Position numbers and translations under genes: made by a program. Below are positions 20,749 through 30,931 of a DNA stretch of 64,000 bases, one piece after another. Source of the stretch: Trichomonas vaginalis G3. Lineage: Eukaryota > Parabasalia > Trichomonadida > Trichomonadidae. The stretch is from contig NC_067206.1 in the NCBI RefSeq assembly GCF_026262505.1, forward strand, positions 36,099,896 through 36,163,895, read 5' to 3'. Each line of letters opens with the position of its first letter. Within the stretch, counting starts at the first letter, position 1. The notes under the pieces were generated by a model. The model was not told the DNA's origin. It did not search any database and saw only the letters and a list, made by a program, of their open reading frames with translations.

Positions 20749-20964
20749 TTATCTTAGTATCGGTTGTAGTCTTTGATAAACTTTTCTCTCTTTATTTAAA
20801 ATTTCTCTTATTGGGGCAGCTTTTGGCGTTATTGATTCAGCAATGTCACTAATTGCTTCTTTATTCTTAAATATCCAATTTGCTCCTTCTTTCATTGTTT
20901 CCCAAACTTTATGCGCTCCTCTTTTTACTTTATCCCACAGTTTTCTTAATATACCTGCAGCCAT
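20749..20964 (-). CDS. Polinton small amphipathic protein, unknown
   Basis: 71 residues, MAAGILRKLWDKVK at the start, basic, with Trp residues spaced along a likely amphipathic helix ('GAHKVWETMKEGANWIFKN'). It is divergent from the capsid gene, 69 bp away. It looks like a membrane-disrupting or nucleic-acid-condensing small virion protein, such as adenovirus pVI or pX. This rests on composition and position next to the capsid gene, not on recognised homology. Confidence 0.45.
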   Translation of the reverse strand: MAAGILRKLWDKVKRGAHKVWETMKEGANWIFKNKEAISDIAESITPKAAPIREILNKERKVYQRLQPILR

Positions 20965-21033
20965 AGTTGATTATTTCATTAAAATTAAAAATTCATTTTC
21001 ATCTTTTAATTTTGATTTTTTATTTAATAATAA

Positions 21034-22674
21034 ATGACGACTAACTATTTGGTGCCAAACACTAAACCGATTAATGGAAATGTGTTTCATTCATTCGAAA
21101 AGATAAATGAAATATTCGCAAAGAATGACGGTAGAAGATATTATAGAGAACTTGAAAGTTCATGCTATGACTCTGATGCTCCATATTTTGATGATAAACA
21201 AACTCATTTAAGAATTACAAATCCGGCTCATGATGTGAACCAATTAGGTGACACATATATTAAACGCAAAGTTAAAGCAACTCTAGTTTCAAATAAAGCT
21301 TTCACATGTGATACCGCTTTTAAATGCATGTGTTTATTCGTTGGTTACAAATCATCAAATCAAAGCTTTAAACAATTAGAAGTAGAAACTGAAAGAGGTG
21401 ATGCCGGTTATCTTCAGATGGATTGCGCCCGTGAATCTTTCGCATTTGCAACATATAAACCAAAATCAGAAAGGAAAGTTAAAAAGTTTGTTCATTCGTT
21501 ATATAATAATGTTCAAAAATATGATAACTCAGTATGTGGTAAATATATTGACCCTTCAGAAGTTTTCAAGAAAGCAAATGAAGAAGTTGATATCACTTTT
21601 GATATGATTATTCCGGTAAATGATTTGTTAGCATTTCAGGCGTTCGATGATTATCCTAAATCATTTGGTGATATCATTCTTAAATATTATGTTTTCAGGG
21701 ATACTTTAGTATTTTGTCAGGTTGACCCGTTAAGAGTTGCTGATTTACAAAATTACGTTTATGAAAAGATAACTGATGAAAATTATGAAAAGATTATGAA
21801 TCATGTTTATAAATATGATCGCAAATTCCAACAAATCGGACTTTCTACCAAATTAATTACAAGCTTAGCCGCTACATCTGCTGACGCAATAGTTGATGAC
21901 GTTATTATTTCATGCACAAAGATGGAAATTTTAGAGGATAAATGCATTACACCAGGATACGGTTTAATTGAAGAATCAGTTAAAGCAATACCACGTTTAT
22001 TCAGTAAGGAAGATCCATTCATGATTCCAGCTCAACATATTGACGTTCGTTCACTAAATGGAGGTTGCATCACTCCTGAAGGTATTAGCTCAGATTTCTC
22101 ATACGCTCTTCATAATGTTACAGATGTTGTGTTAACATTTCCGAAGAATGCAATGCAAAGAACAGTTTTAGAAAATCCAATGCTTCGAGGTCTTCAGGTC
22201 ACTATAGATTCCAGAAACTTCCCCGATCAAGCGATGACCACAGTGGGTGACATATTCTTTACACGTATGCTTCAAGCTTCTGATTTAGATGGAGTGAATG
22301 AATGCACAGAAGAATACGAGGACTCATTAACTAGACCACTGAATGCAGATGATGGCACGCCATTAGCTAGAACATGGAAAGACCAAACCTCATTCTTATG
22401 CACTATTCCAGTTCAACGTAATGGAGCGGGTATATTCTTTGATGGATTAGAAACTTTCAACTCACAAGTTACAGTACAAGTGAAAGCTTATCCAATCATT
22501 CAGGGTGAAAATGACACTTACTGTTCAAAGGTGACAAATCCTCCTCAGGTTTGGTTTACTAGGACTACATATTGGACATGGACACCGGACGAAGGTTTGA
22601 AATATCATCCAACAGGTACACCACCACAGTATAGAAGTTCATATGATGAAATATTGATGAATAGAAATGTTTAA
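21034..22674 (+). CDS. Polinton candidate major capsid protein
   Basis: 546 residues, open throughout. It follows the element's T-rich/ATAA upstream block and is 24 bp before the packaging ATPase gene. Polinton major capsid proteins are double-jelly-roll proteins of about 500-700 residues and normally neighbour the ATPase. The sequence is rich in beta-type segments, has no enzyme motif or membrane segment, and ends in an aromatic, Pro-rich tail ('VWFTRTTYWTWTPDEG'). I do not recognise a diagnostic motif, so the assignment rests on size, order and composition. Confidence 0.6.
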   Translation: MTTNYLVPNTKPINGNVFHSFEKINEIFAKNDGRRYYRELESSCYDSDAPYFDDKQTHLRITNPAHDVNQLGDTYIKRKVKATLVSNKAFTCDTAFKCMCLFVGYKSSNQSFKQLEVETERGDAGYLQMDCARESFAFATYKPKSERKVKKFVHSLYNNVQKYDNSVCGKYIDPSEVFKKANEEVDITFDMIIPVNDLLAFQAFDDYPKSFGDIILKYYVFRDTLVFCQVDPLRVADLQNYVYEKITDENYEKIMNHVYKYDRKFQQIGLSTKLITSLAATSADAIVDDVIISCTKMEILEDKCITPGYGLIEESVKAIPRLFSKEDPFMIPAQHIDVRSLNGGCITPEGISSDFSYALHNVTDVVLTFPKNAMQRTVLENPMLRGLQVTIDSRNFPDQAMTTVGDIFFTRMLQASDLDGVNECTEEYEDSLTRPLNADDGTPLARTWKDQTSFLCTIPVQRNGAGIFFDGLETFNSQVTVQVKAYPIIQGENDTYCSKVTNPPQVWFTRTTYWTWTPDEGLKYHPTGTPPQYRSSYDEILMNRNV

Positions 22675-22698
22675 AATTATAAATTTATTTTTGATTAA

Positions 22699-23514
22699 AT
22701 GGATTTCAATTCTGAAGAATTAACAGATGTATATAATACATACGTAGATGATATGATTAATGAAGCATTGAGTGATAATAGAAATGCTCTATCTAAGGAA
22801 AAATTAATGAAAATTCCATATTCTGAATGTTACTTAAATTCAATCACTGCAGCAATTGGTAAACAAAATAAAGGTAAAACATTAACGATATTAAAACAAA
22901 TTATCATTATTGCTAACACTTCACCCCATTCACATGTGTTAATTTATATCAACCGTTCAGGTTCACCTTCAGATGATACATTTGAATCTTTAAAGCATTT
23001 AATCAAAATTCCAATTATTTATTTATCACAAGAAGAAGCAGAAGATTATTTAAAAAACTTTTTAATGTATAAAGAATTATATAATACAATCAAGAAGCAA
23101 GGATTAGAGGATAAAATTATTGATAAACAACGGGATGAATTATTTGAAACACTTTCTATTTCAAATTTTGATAGAGAATTTTTGCATTCACTAATTTTTC
23201 TAGATGATGCGCTGAAATCAAAACTAATAACAAATGAGAAATCATATTTTAATCAGTTATTAACTCAATGTCGACACATTCAGTGTTCATTCTTCATGGC
23301 TGTTCAATACTTCAAAGCATTAAGCACAAACATTAAATCAAATCTATCAACCCTTTTCATTTTCAGTGGGTTTAGTCGTCAACAGTTGAACGTTATGCTT
23401 TATCAAGTGAATTTACCAATGAGCATTAATGAACTTTACACACAATATCAGCAATTAGGTGAACATGGAAAAATAATAGTTGATTTAAATAAAGGAGGTG
23501 TTAAATTTGATTAA
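22699..23514 (+). CDS. Polinton genome-packaging ATPase (FtsK/HerA, A32-like)
   Basis: 271 residues. Walker A is GKQNKGKT (54-61). Walker B is 'SLIFLDDAL' (164-172) with the Asp pair D169/D170. After it comes 'TQCRHIQCSFFMAVQYF', in the place where A32-like ATPases have a sensor segment ('R..n.s.i...Q'). These ATPases pump the genome into the capsid. Length and position right after the capsid candidate match the Polinton/virophage arrangement. Confidence 0.85.
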   Translation: MDFNSEELTDVYNTYVDDMINEALSDNRNALSKEKLMKIPYSECYLNSITAAIGKQNKGKTLTILKQIIIIANTSPHSHVLIYINRSGSPSDDTFESLKHLIKIPIIYLSQEEAEDYLKNFLMYKELYNTIKKQGLEDKIIDKQRDELFETLSISNFDREFLHSLIFLDDALKSKLITNEKSYFNQLLTQCRHIQCSFFMAVQYFKALSTNIKSNLSTLFIFSGFSRQQLNVMLYQVNLPMSINELYTQYQQLGEHGKIIVDLNKGGVKFD

Positions 23515-23554
23515 CTTTTTATAATTAATTTTTATTTTTTATTTATAATTAAAC

Positions 23555-24016
23555 ATGACTGAAATTGCAAATCTTCTACAGGTTCCATTAAAACAAGGGA
23601 CAAACAAAAAGGGTATATATAATAGAACTATGAAAGTTCCAGACGGAATGAAAGAATTAGTCCACATTGTTGCTGGTCTTCAAAAAGATGTTAAACAAAT
23701 GAGAAATGTTTTAACATTACCAGAAGCTCAAGCATATGCCAAACGTCATGGTCCAAATTGGGAAGCACATGAAGCAGACATTACAGGACCAAATGGAAAA
23801 CCTGATGGTATAAATGAAGTTTTCGTTACTGATGGTCAAGGAAATATTAAAGTCATAAATGGGTATAAATTAACAATGACGGATTATCCTAAACGTAAAG
23901 CATATAATGAACGTTATCCTATGCAATTTGATGAAAATGGAAAAGCTGTTAAACAATACATTGGAGAAGGTGAACATGGTCCAATTAATTCATACCGTCA
24001 TAATCCATATTCTTAA
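23555..24016 (+). CDS. Polinton unknown protein
   Basis: 153 residues, start after a long T-rich/ATAATTAA leader, 40 bp after the ATPase gene. It is hydrophilic. The middle has a short alpha-helical stretch ('[21 protein letters not shown]'), followed by a Gly/Asp/Asn-rich part. No family is recognised. Its place in the capsid block suggests a virion or maturation role, which is inference only. Confidence 0.5.
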   Translation: MTEIANLLQVPLKQGTNKKGIYNRTMKVPDGMKELVHIVAGLQKDVKQMRNVLTLPEAQAYAKRHGPNWEAHEADITGPNGKPDGINEVFVTDGQGNIKVINGYKLTMTDYPKRKAYNERYPMQFDENGKAVKQYIGEGEHGPINSYRHNPYS

Positions 24017-24021
24017 TTTCA

Positions 24022-24454
24022 ATGAAGAATTAAACGCTATTGAAGAAGGACCGGATGGATTACCACGATATTCTAATCAGTTTGATGGTCAATATGCAAA
24101 TTTGAGACCTGAAATTCCAGCTAAGAAATTCTTTAAAGTTGCTTATTCGATCCAGTGTTCAATGAACAGAATGAAGCAATGAAAGCAGAATTTAAACCAA
24201 TTCAAGTGGCAAATTTCTTCATCTTCACTTTCAGAAGCGTTCAAGGAATTGATAAAGAAACCACTTTATTCTCAACAAGGTTATAACTTTGATTTAATTA
24301 AAGAAAGTGATAGACGTAAATTAGAAAAATCAGATGGTTTTAAGAATGCATGTAATGAAATGATTAAAGATATTGTAAATGATAAAATAAGACTGGAAGA
24401 AACTCAAAGCAATATCAATAACATAATTGGTGCAGTTACAAAGAAAGTATAAGC
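24022..24454 (+). pseudogene. Polinton unknown gene, broken
   Basis: Charged, helical readings ('RRKLEKSDGFKNACNEMIKD', 'QSNINNIIGAVTKK') between two open genes of the capsid block. Broken; family not recognised. Confidence 0.35.
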
Positions 24455-24534
24455 AAACAATGATGAACCTTGGGATATTACCGTAACAACTAAATAAAAC
24501 TTTAAATATATTTTTCTTTTTTATTCAATTATAA

Positions 24535-24891
24535 ATGAGAAGACGTTTCACAAGTCAAAAGAACACTAACGCAAAAGCAGAGATTACGGTTGGTTATAAC
24601 GTAAATGATGATAAATCACGAATTATTCAAAATGTTAAAGTTAATGTTAGCCCTGAATTAACAAGGTCAGCAACTCAGTCCAATTTATTAACTCATGACT
24701 TACCGAAAAAGGAGGAGGAGCAAAATAAAGAAGATGGAGACCCAATCATTTTATCTGAACCTGGTAAAGAACCTGTTGAAATCCCCACATATCCAACATA
24801 CCCCCCACCTCTTTCATCAAACATCGAGAACCCAGGAATCTACGATTCCAGTCGCAATGCGCCATATAAAATAACATTAATTCTGAATTAA
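24535..24891 (+). CDS. Polinton small Pro-rich unknown protein
   Basis: 118 residues. The N-terminal half is basic and polar, then an acidic Lys/Glu stretch and a Pro/Tyr-rich stretch ('VEIPTYPTYPPPLSSN'). No family is recognised. Its stop overlaps the start of the next gene (ATG at 24891), which suggests they are read together. Confidence 0.45.
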   Translation: MRRRFTSQKNTNAKAEITVGYNVNDDKSRIIQNVKVNVSPELTRSATQSNLLTHDLPKKEEEQNKEDGDPIILSEPGKEPVEIPTYPTYPPPLSSNIENPGIYDSSRNAPYKITLILN

Positions 24892-25232
24892 TGAAAATTT
24901 ACCGTGATATAATAATTAATAATTATGATTCAATAATAAATTTAATTGACCAATCTGGTTTAATTATTTTACCTTATGAATCATTAATTCACATTATCGC
25001 CATTCTTTGTGATGTTCAAGATTCAGACGTTAAGATTCAATTTTTCATAGATGATGAGGTTTCATGCTGCGGAACAGTTGCAAAAATAAATCCTATAAAG
25101 GATATTAGCACAATTAAGATATCAAAGAACGGAACAACAACTGAACTTCATTTAACATATAATGATATTTATAATAAAATAGTTGATGAATATAAAATAT
25201 CACTTGAAAAATTCTTTGTTAAGGCCATTTAA
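24891..25232 (+). CDS. Polinton small unknown protein
   Basis: 113 residues, overlapping the previous stop by one base (TAATG). Hydrophobic and beta-rich with an Asp/Ile-heavy composition. No motif is recognised. Its end overlaps by a few bases the 3' end of the minus-strand gene at 25229. Confidence 0.4.
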   Translation: MKIYRDIIINNYDSIINLIDQSGLIILPYESLIHIIAILCDVQDSDVKIQFFIDDEVSCCGTVAKINPIKDISTIKISKNGTTTELHLTYNDIYNKIVDEYKISLEKFFVKAI

Positions 25233-25708
25233 TATTCAAGCATTAACATTATTGAATAATAATCCTTTGAATCATAATCAATAATAATTGACCTTTCACC
25301 AGTTTCTATCGTTTGTTTTATTTCTTTTTGTTCCCCACTATCTGGATCGGTCATTGTAATTGTTTTTGTTATAGTATCAGCTTTATCTTTAACTTCAATC
25401 TTTTTTCCATCAGGATATTTAAACCAAAATTCCAAAAATTCGATATTGTCAATCTGTTCATATTTTAATCTATCAATTGCATTTTTAATACCATCTGAAA
25501 ATCTTATGAAATGGTCATTATATGGGTTTGATTGAACTAAATTTGAATGAAGTGAAATATAACCCGATGATGAATATGACATTGACTCATATTTTCTGAA
25601 AACACTAAAATTTATAACATGAATGAATTTCTTATTCGTTGAATTTATGAATTCTTGAGGTAATCTTATTCTAGTTTTATTTATCACTGGAAAATAACGC
25701 TTTACCAT
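25229..25708 (-). CDS. Polinton candidate minor capsid protein 1
   Basis: About 159 residues from the ATG at 25708; a longer frame to 25741 has no ATG. It is beta-rich with 'SSGYISLHSNLVQSNPYNDH' and a final 'YYSIMLMLEY' strand, a pattern I associate with single-jelly-roll virion proteins of Polinton-like elements ('lDFWF.d.dG.' segment present as 'LEFWFKYPDGKKIE'). The assignment is by resemblance only. It is divergent from the next gene, with 19 bp between the start codons, a shared promoter. Confidence 0.4.
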   Translation of the reverse strand: MVKRYFPVINKTRIRLPQEFINSTNKKFIHVINFSVFRKYESMSYSSSGYISLHSNLVQSNPYNDHFIRFSDGIKNAIDRLKYEQIDNIEFLEFWFKYPDGKKIEVKDKADTITKTITMTDPDSGEQKEIKQTIETGERSIIIDYDSKDYYSIMLMLEY

Positions 25709-25727
25709 ATTTTTAATCGTAATAAAA

Positions 25728-26438
25728 ATGTCAATTATCAATATTATTTCGAATAATAGCTGTGAATTAAATTTAACAGTTAGCGGAATTTATAATGTTA
25801 CTCTCGTTTCTGTGAGTGGTAAATTTAATCCCATTCTTTTAGACCCTTCAGATTATATATCATTTATTAAAGATGACCATGAAAAAACGTATGATATGTA
25901 TATAAATAATGTGATAACGAAATGGGATATTAACACGATTTTAAGTTATTTAAATGAATCATTTATCATATGGTATGAAGAAAATTTTAAATCAAAACCC
26001 GATAAACTTTTTGAACTTGATGAAATAAATAACCTTATTAAATTTCCGCTAACTGTTAAATTTTGTACTCCTCATCTTCGTTCATTGTTGGGGATATTAA
26101 ATTTTGAAAAAGATGTTGGGGATGTTTTGTATTCTGACACTGGTTCCAATTTCATTTTAATCAAATGTGATAAAGTTAATACCCCAATGAGATTTTCACA
26201 TCAAACATTAGACCCTAACTCTTACCCATCAATACAAAACATTTTATCCATCAACTTAAACACATTTTCTTTATCATATCCGTTTCAATTATCCGGGAAT
26301 TCATTTATTCTTCATTCAAAAGATTTATCAAATATTAAATTTAGAATAACTGACCTATTTGATTGTGATTTAGAATTCATGAATGAAATATTATGGCAAT
26401 TTCAAATAGAAAAAATAGGTGATGAGATAACGGATTAA
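25728..26438 (+). CDS. Polinton candidate minor capsid/penton-type protein 2
   Basis: 236 residues. The N-terminal half has 'DINTILSYLNESF' followed by 'IKFPLTVKFCTPHLRSLLGI'. That order (helix, beta segments, then L-R-x-LLG[FI]) is typical of penton or minor virion proteins in Polinton-like viruses. No enzyme motif or membrane segment is present. A moderate guess from pattern and from position in the capsid block. Confidence 0.45.
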   Translation: MSIINIISNNSCELNLTVSGIYNVTLVSVSGKFNPILLDPSDYISFIKDDHEKTYDMYINNVITKWDINTILSYLNESFIIWYEENFKSKPDKLFELDEINNLIKFPLTVKFCTPHLRSLLGILNFEKDVGDVLYSDTGSNFILIKCDKVNTPMRFSHQTLDPNSYPSIQNILSINLNTFSLSYPFQLSGNSFILHSKDLSNIKFRITDLFDCDLEFMNEILWQFQIEKIGDEITD

Positions 26439-26462
26439 ATATTTATTTTTAAATCATAATAA

Positions 26463-28078
26463 ATGATTAAACAACAGCAACCACAACAACTTAAGGCCCT
26501 TCAAACCATTACATACGCCACATATGCATATAATTCAAAGACGGCAGAACAAACGCAAAGGTTGAAATATGGAGATTTGGAGATAGTATTGAAAAATGAC
26601 CATTTCGAATTCGTTTGCAAAGGTGGTGCAGTGATATCAAATATAAAAGAAATTTTATTTATGAATTCTAAAATTAAAGTATAACGGATGATATAACATC
26701 AATTCCACCAGAAGAACAAAGATATTACGCATTAAATGCATTTCCCAAAGTTTTGAAGATTGGAAGATTTAATTTAAATGAGGAATTCATAGAAGGTTTC
26801 CTAAATGAGTTAATGAAGAAGGCAGATAAAACATATGTGGATAGTGAGTTAAATAAGAAGGCAAATTTGGTTTATGTTGATGAAAAAGATAATGAAATTA
26901 AAGAAAAGGTTGAATGGTATCATGAATGGACATCAAAGATTTTAAAAACTAAAGCCGATACAGGATGGGTTTCAGGATGTTTAGACCTTAAAGCGGATAA
27001 GGAATATGTTAACGATGAGTTAATGAAGAAGGCAGATAAAACATATGTTAACGAAATATACCAAAGTTTGATAGGAACAACAAAAAATATTGAAACTATT
27101 GTTGGTTGTTTTTCTGTCAATGAAGAAAATAAATATTTTAGATGGCAGTTTGTACACTCCTTAAAAAATGGTATACGGTGGAAACTCATTCCGAAAAATA
27201 ACAATGAAATGTATGTAAGTTATAAAAGAATGATGGCACACAAGTAAAGTTCCATTAGACAACAACTGCTACTTAAACTTATATGGAGACGAACAAAAGA
27301 AATTTTAAGAGTTTATGAAATGGCAGATATGACGTTGGCTGACCCAGCTCCAGCACCATATTATTATGGACTATGGAGATGACGACAGAACACCACATGT
27401 AGATGAACAAAAACTAACATTATATTTAGATTATTATAGATATAAAAGATATAATGCAATAGAAAAAAACGAGAATTAGTATATTATATACAGATGACAG
27501 AAATAAATATTATAGTCAAGATTTTACCTACCCTGAAAACATAAGATTATATTATAAAAAATATTCTGACACAAACCAGAAGAAACCTGAAATAGTTGCA
27601 CTATATCTTAAGTTCAAAAGAGAACAATCCTATAATATCTCATATGTTTGATTTAATGAACCCAGTAGGTTCTATTTATACATCTATGGATGCAAGAGGT
27701 CCTCAAGTAATGTTTGGTGTTGGTGCATGGGAACAAATAGTCGACAGGTTTTTGTATTGTGCAAACTCTTCAAAGGAAACAGGTGGAAGTAAAACGATTT
27801 CAGGTGAAAATTTACCTGCACACAGTCACTACATAGATTTAAGTACATCTCAAGCGGGTTGGCATAAGCATAGATATTGGGATTGGTCAGGAATGACAAA
27901 AGGTAAAGGATATGATGTTAAAGACGACGTTAAGTTTGCTATAAATTGTTACTGGAGTGACACTCAGGGAGAAGGAAACCATACACATTTTGTTTCAGGA
28001 TATACACAAACAACGGGACAAAGTAAAGAATACATGCCACCATTTATGACTGTATTCGCATGGTATAGAGTTCATTGA
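26463..28078 (+). pseudogene. Polinton fibre region with phage-baseplate-like tip, broken
   Basis: Modules in order: a short N-terminal region (26463-26684), a shaft region (26753-27247) with repeated 'KADKTYVxxEL' units typical of trimeric phage and virus fibres, a poorly readable stretch, and a tip domain (27596-28078). The tip has 'NPVGSIYTSMD', 'GAWEQIVDRFLYC', 'NLPAHSHY' and 'MPPFMTVFAWYRV', the signature of the T4 Gp10 C-terminal/tail-collar type domain found in many phage baseplate and fibre proteins and in some large viruses. A host-recognition fibre is the likely role. Broken. Confidence 0.7.
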
Positions 28079-28189
28079 ATGAACTAAATATATTTTATGT
28101 CTGTAATTAATTAGGTAATGAAGTAATGGATGAACTACAGAAATAAATGTTTACGTTAATGTTTATGTTAATGTTTTCAGGTCATTCAA

Positions 28190-28506
28190 TAATTAATTAT
28201 TTTTGAAGAACTGAAGGTGTCACCAGGTCACCATGTGTCACCAGGTCAATTAACTTCTTTTAAAAATAATGACAACATGACATTTTGACAACATCACTGG
28301 AGGAAGGTATTTATGAATTATTTTTGAAGAACTGAAGGTGTCACCATGTCACTCGGTTATTTAACTCATGACATTTTGACAACATCACAGGAGGAAGGTA
28401 GTTATGAATTATTTTTGAAGAACTGAAGGTGTCACCATGTCACCATGTGTCACCAGGTCATTTAACTTCTCTGAAAAAATGTGACAACATGACATTTTGA
28501 CAACAT
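28190..28506 (-). repeat. Three inverted copies of the 121-bp Polinton repeat
   Basis: Complement of the array at 30932-34217. The copy nearest the helicase region is almost identical to the array consensus and the outer two are degenerate. Together with the main array they flank the primase/helicase region as inverted repeats. Confidence 0.85.
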
Positions 28507-28577
28507 TTACGAAAATTTGATGCAGCCCAAAAATAAAGTTAGTTTTAAAATTATTTTTATTTTTTATTCCTATATAA

Positions 28578-30889
28578 ATGACAGCAACAAACAACAACAG
28601 CAACTATATCGTTTCTGATGAAAAAGTTATTGATTCATTAGCTGAGGAATTAGTTGTGGCAGAAACTAAAACCCTCAACGAAAGAATTGGTGAAAACATG
28701 ATTGATTTACATAACTACCTCAAACACGATGGAGGAAGAGGAAGGAAAACTGGTATGGCTTTATTAGTAAATAAAATATTAAATTTAACGATTATAGATG
28801 TTGATATCAATAAATCATACAATGATGAACTTAAAGAAACAGTTAGAAAAGACATTCTATCAAAACTTTCGGATAAAGATGTTATCGTTAAAACCGCTTC
28901 AGGAGGTCTTCACATTTATTGTAACACTAATTTCTTCTATGCAGTTTCGAACAGAATGATTAAATGTTATTCCTGCAATGATTACGATATTGACATAATG
29001 ACTTCTATGGATGATTCAAAGCGTTCTTTAGTAGTTATGGCTGATTCAAGAGTTCGCAAGAATGCAACAGAACCAATCAATACATACTCATTCATTCGTG
29101 GAAGTTATGATTCAACATTAACTAGAACCGTAAACGATATATTAAATGATTTGAATATTAAGGTAAGAGTTGAACAGAAGAACGAAGAAATAAAGACTAT
29201 CATGAATGAAAACAAAGATGTAAACATTGACGATAAACTTGCCCAGAGCATAGTTGATGGCATTAGTGATTTTGAAGTACATAATGACGGTGGAAACATG
29301 AATTTAGAAAAAGAAATAACCTTATTCACACTGTTTCAAGCAATTAATTCGTTACCTAATCATTTAATTAATGAAGCATACGATAACGTTTATAACTTCT
29401 GCAATTTAACAGAAAATGCAAAAAGTAATTTTGAAAAAGCACGTAGTAGATATGCACATTTAATGACTTCTCCATTTGTTTTGGTGAAGATTCTAAAACT
29501 TTATCAAAAGGAATATTATGATGAATATGTTTTACCTTTATTACGTAAGCCAAAAATAACATTTGATATCAAACTTGATGACTCGTTTTTGATAACAGAT
29601 ATTAGACGCAAGGCTGAAAATCATCAGTATAAAAACAGTTCTGAAGTAATTGAGGATTTATCACGTGTAATCCGTTTTGTAGATTGTGGAAATAAATACT
29701 TCATTCAGAAAGATTACAACATACACGACAAAATGAATCAAATATCATTCGTTCTTCAATCAAACATGAAAGAGTCACTCAAAATGATTAAATTATTTAA
29801 AGAAGAAGGTAAAACCATAACAGCATGGGATGTACTACTAAATCAATTGTCTTCATTAACCGTTAAGGGTGTTTGCTTTAAATCTGATTCCCCCGATGTT
29901 TTCTCAACGTTTCAGGGTTATAAATACAACATTCTTGAAAAGCCTGATTACTCAAAAATTGAGATGTTTATGGATTTCATTAAAGAAGCCATTTGTGATA
30001 ATAACGATGAAGTGTATAAATACCTTCTCGGCTGGATTGCATCAATGATTCAACATCCTGGAATCAAGAATGAAACAGCAATTATTTTGAAAGGACTTCA
30101 GGGAACAGGTAAAACAGATTTACAGACATTATTTCTGAACTTCTCGCTGGTTATTCATGTAAAAACATTACCGAAATAGGTGAGCTAACGGGTAATTTCA
30201 ACTCAGTAGTTGAAAATAAAATGTTTCTTGTACTTAATGAACTCAAGAATGTAGGCGAAGATAGACTCGCAAACTTCAACGCTTTGAAATCAATTATAAC
30301 GGATAATGAGATTAGAATTAATGAAAAGAATCAACCCAGAAGAACAGCACAGAATGTTGCAAACTTCATTTTCGTAACTAACAACGTTTACCCTGTCAAA
30401 ATTGAAGTTGGAGACAGAAGATATGTGGTTTTAAGGGTCAATGGTAAATTTAAGGGTCAATTTGATTACTTCAAGAATTTAATGAATTCATGCACAAAGG
30501 AATTTTATGATAACCTTTTAACATATTTTATGCAATATGACCTTTCATCATTTAATGTACGAATCATTCCGATGACTGAAGCCAAACAAGATTTAATCGA
30601 GTTATCAACAAATCCTTTAGATGTATGGATAAATACACATTATGATGAATTGTGTGCAGGTATGACGTGTAAAAATGCTCTATTCTGCAAACCATCAGAC
30701 ATGAAAGACAAGAATTTCCAAATGAGCATTAAGGATAAATGTGATAGGAAACAGGTAAGAATAGACGGTAAACAAACATGGTGTTATGTTTTGAAAGAAG
30801 AAATGAAAGGATTATATAAACAGGTTGAACCAAACGATAATGAGGATTCATTTACTGACGATGAAATACCTGTAAATGAAGCTTTATAA
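28578..30889 (+). pseudogene. Polinton primase-polymerase/SF3 helicase region, broken
   Basis: The N-terminal part carries archaeo-eukaryotic primase motifs: 'LTIIDVDIN' (hhDhD type) and 'TASGGLHIY' (sxH type). Further on is a D5/SF3 helicase with Walker A 'LKGLQGTGKT', a Walker B-like 'MFLVLNELKN' and motif C 'ANFIFVTNN'. It would prime and unwind DNA during replication of the element. Broken about once. It lies between inverted copies of the 121-bp repeat. Confidence 0.75.
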
Positions 30890-30931
30890 AGTATGATTTG
30901 AATTTATTTTTGCCTTCCTCTTTTTCGTACC

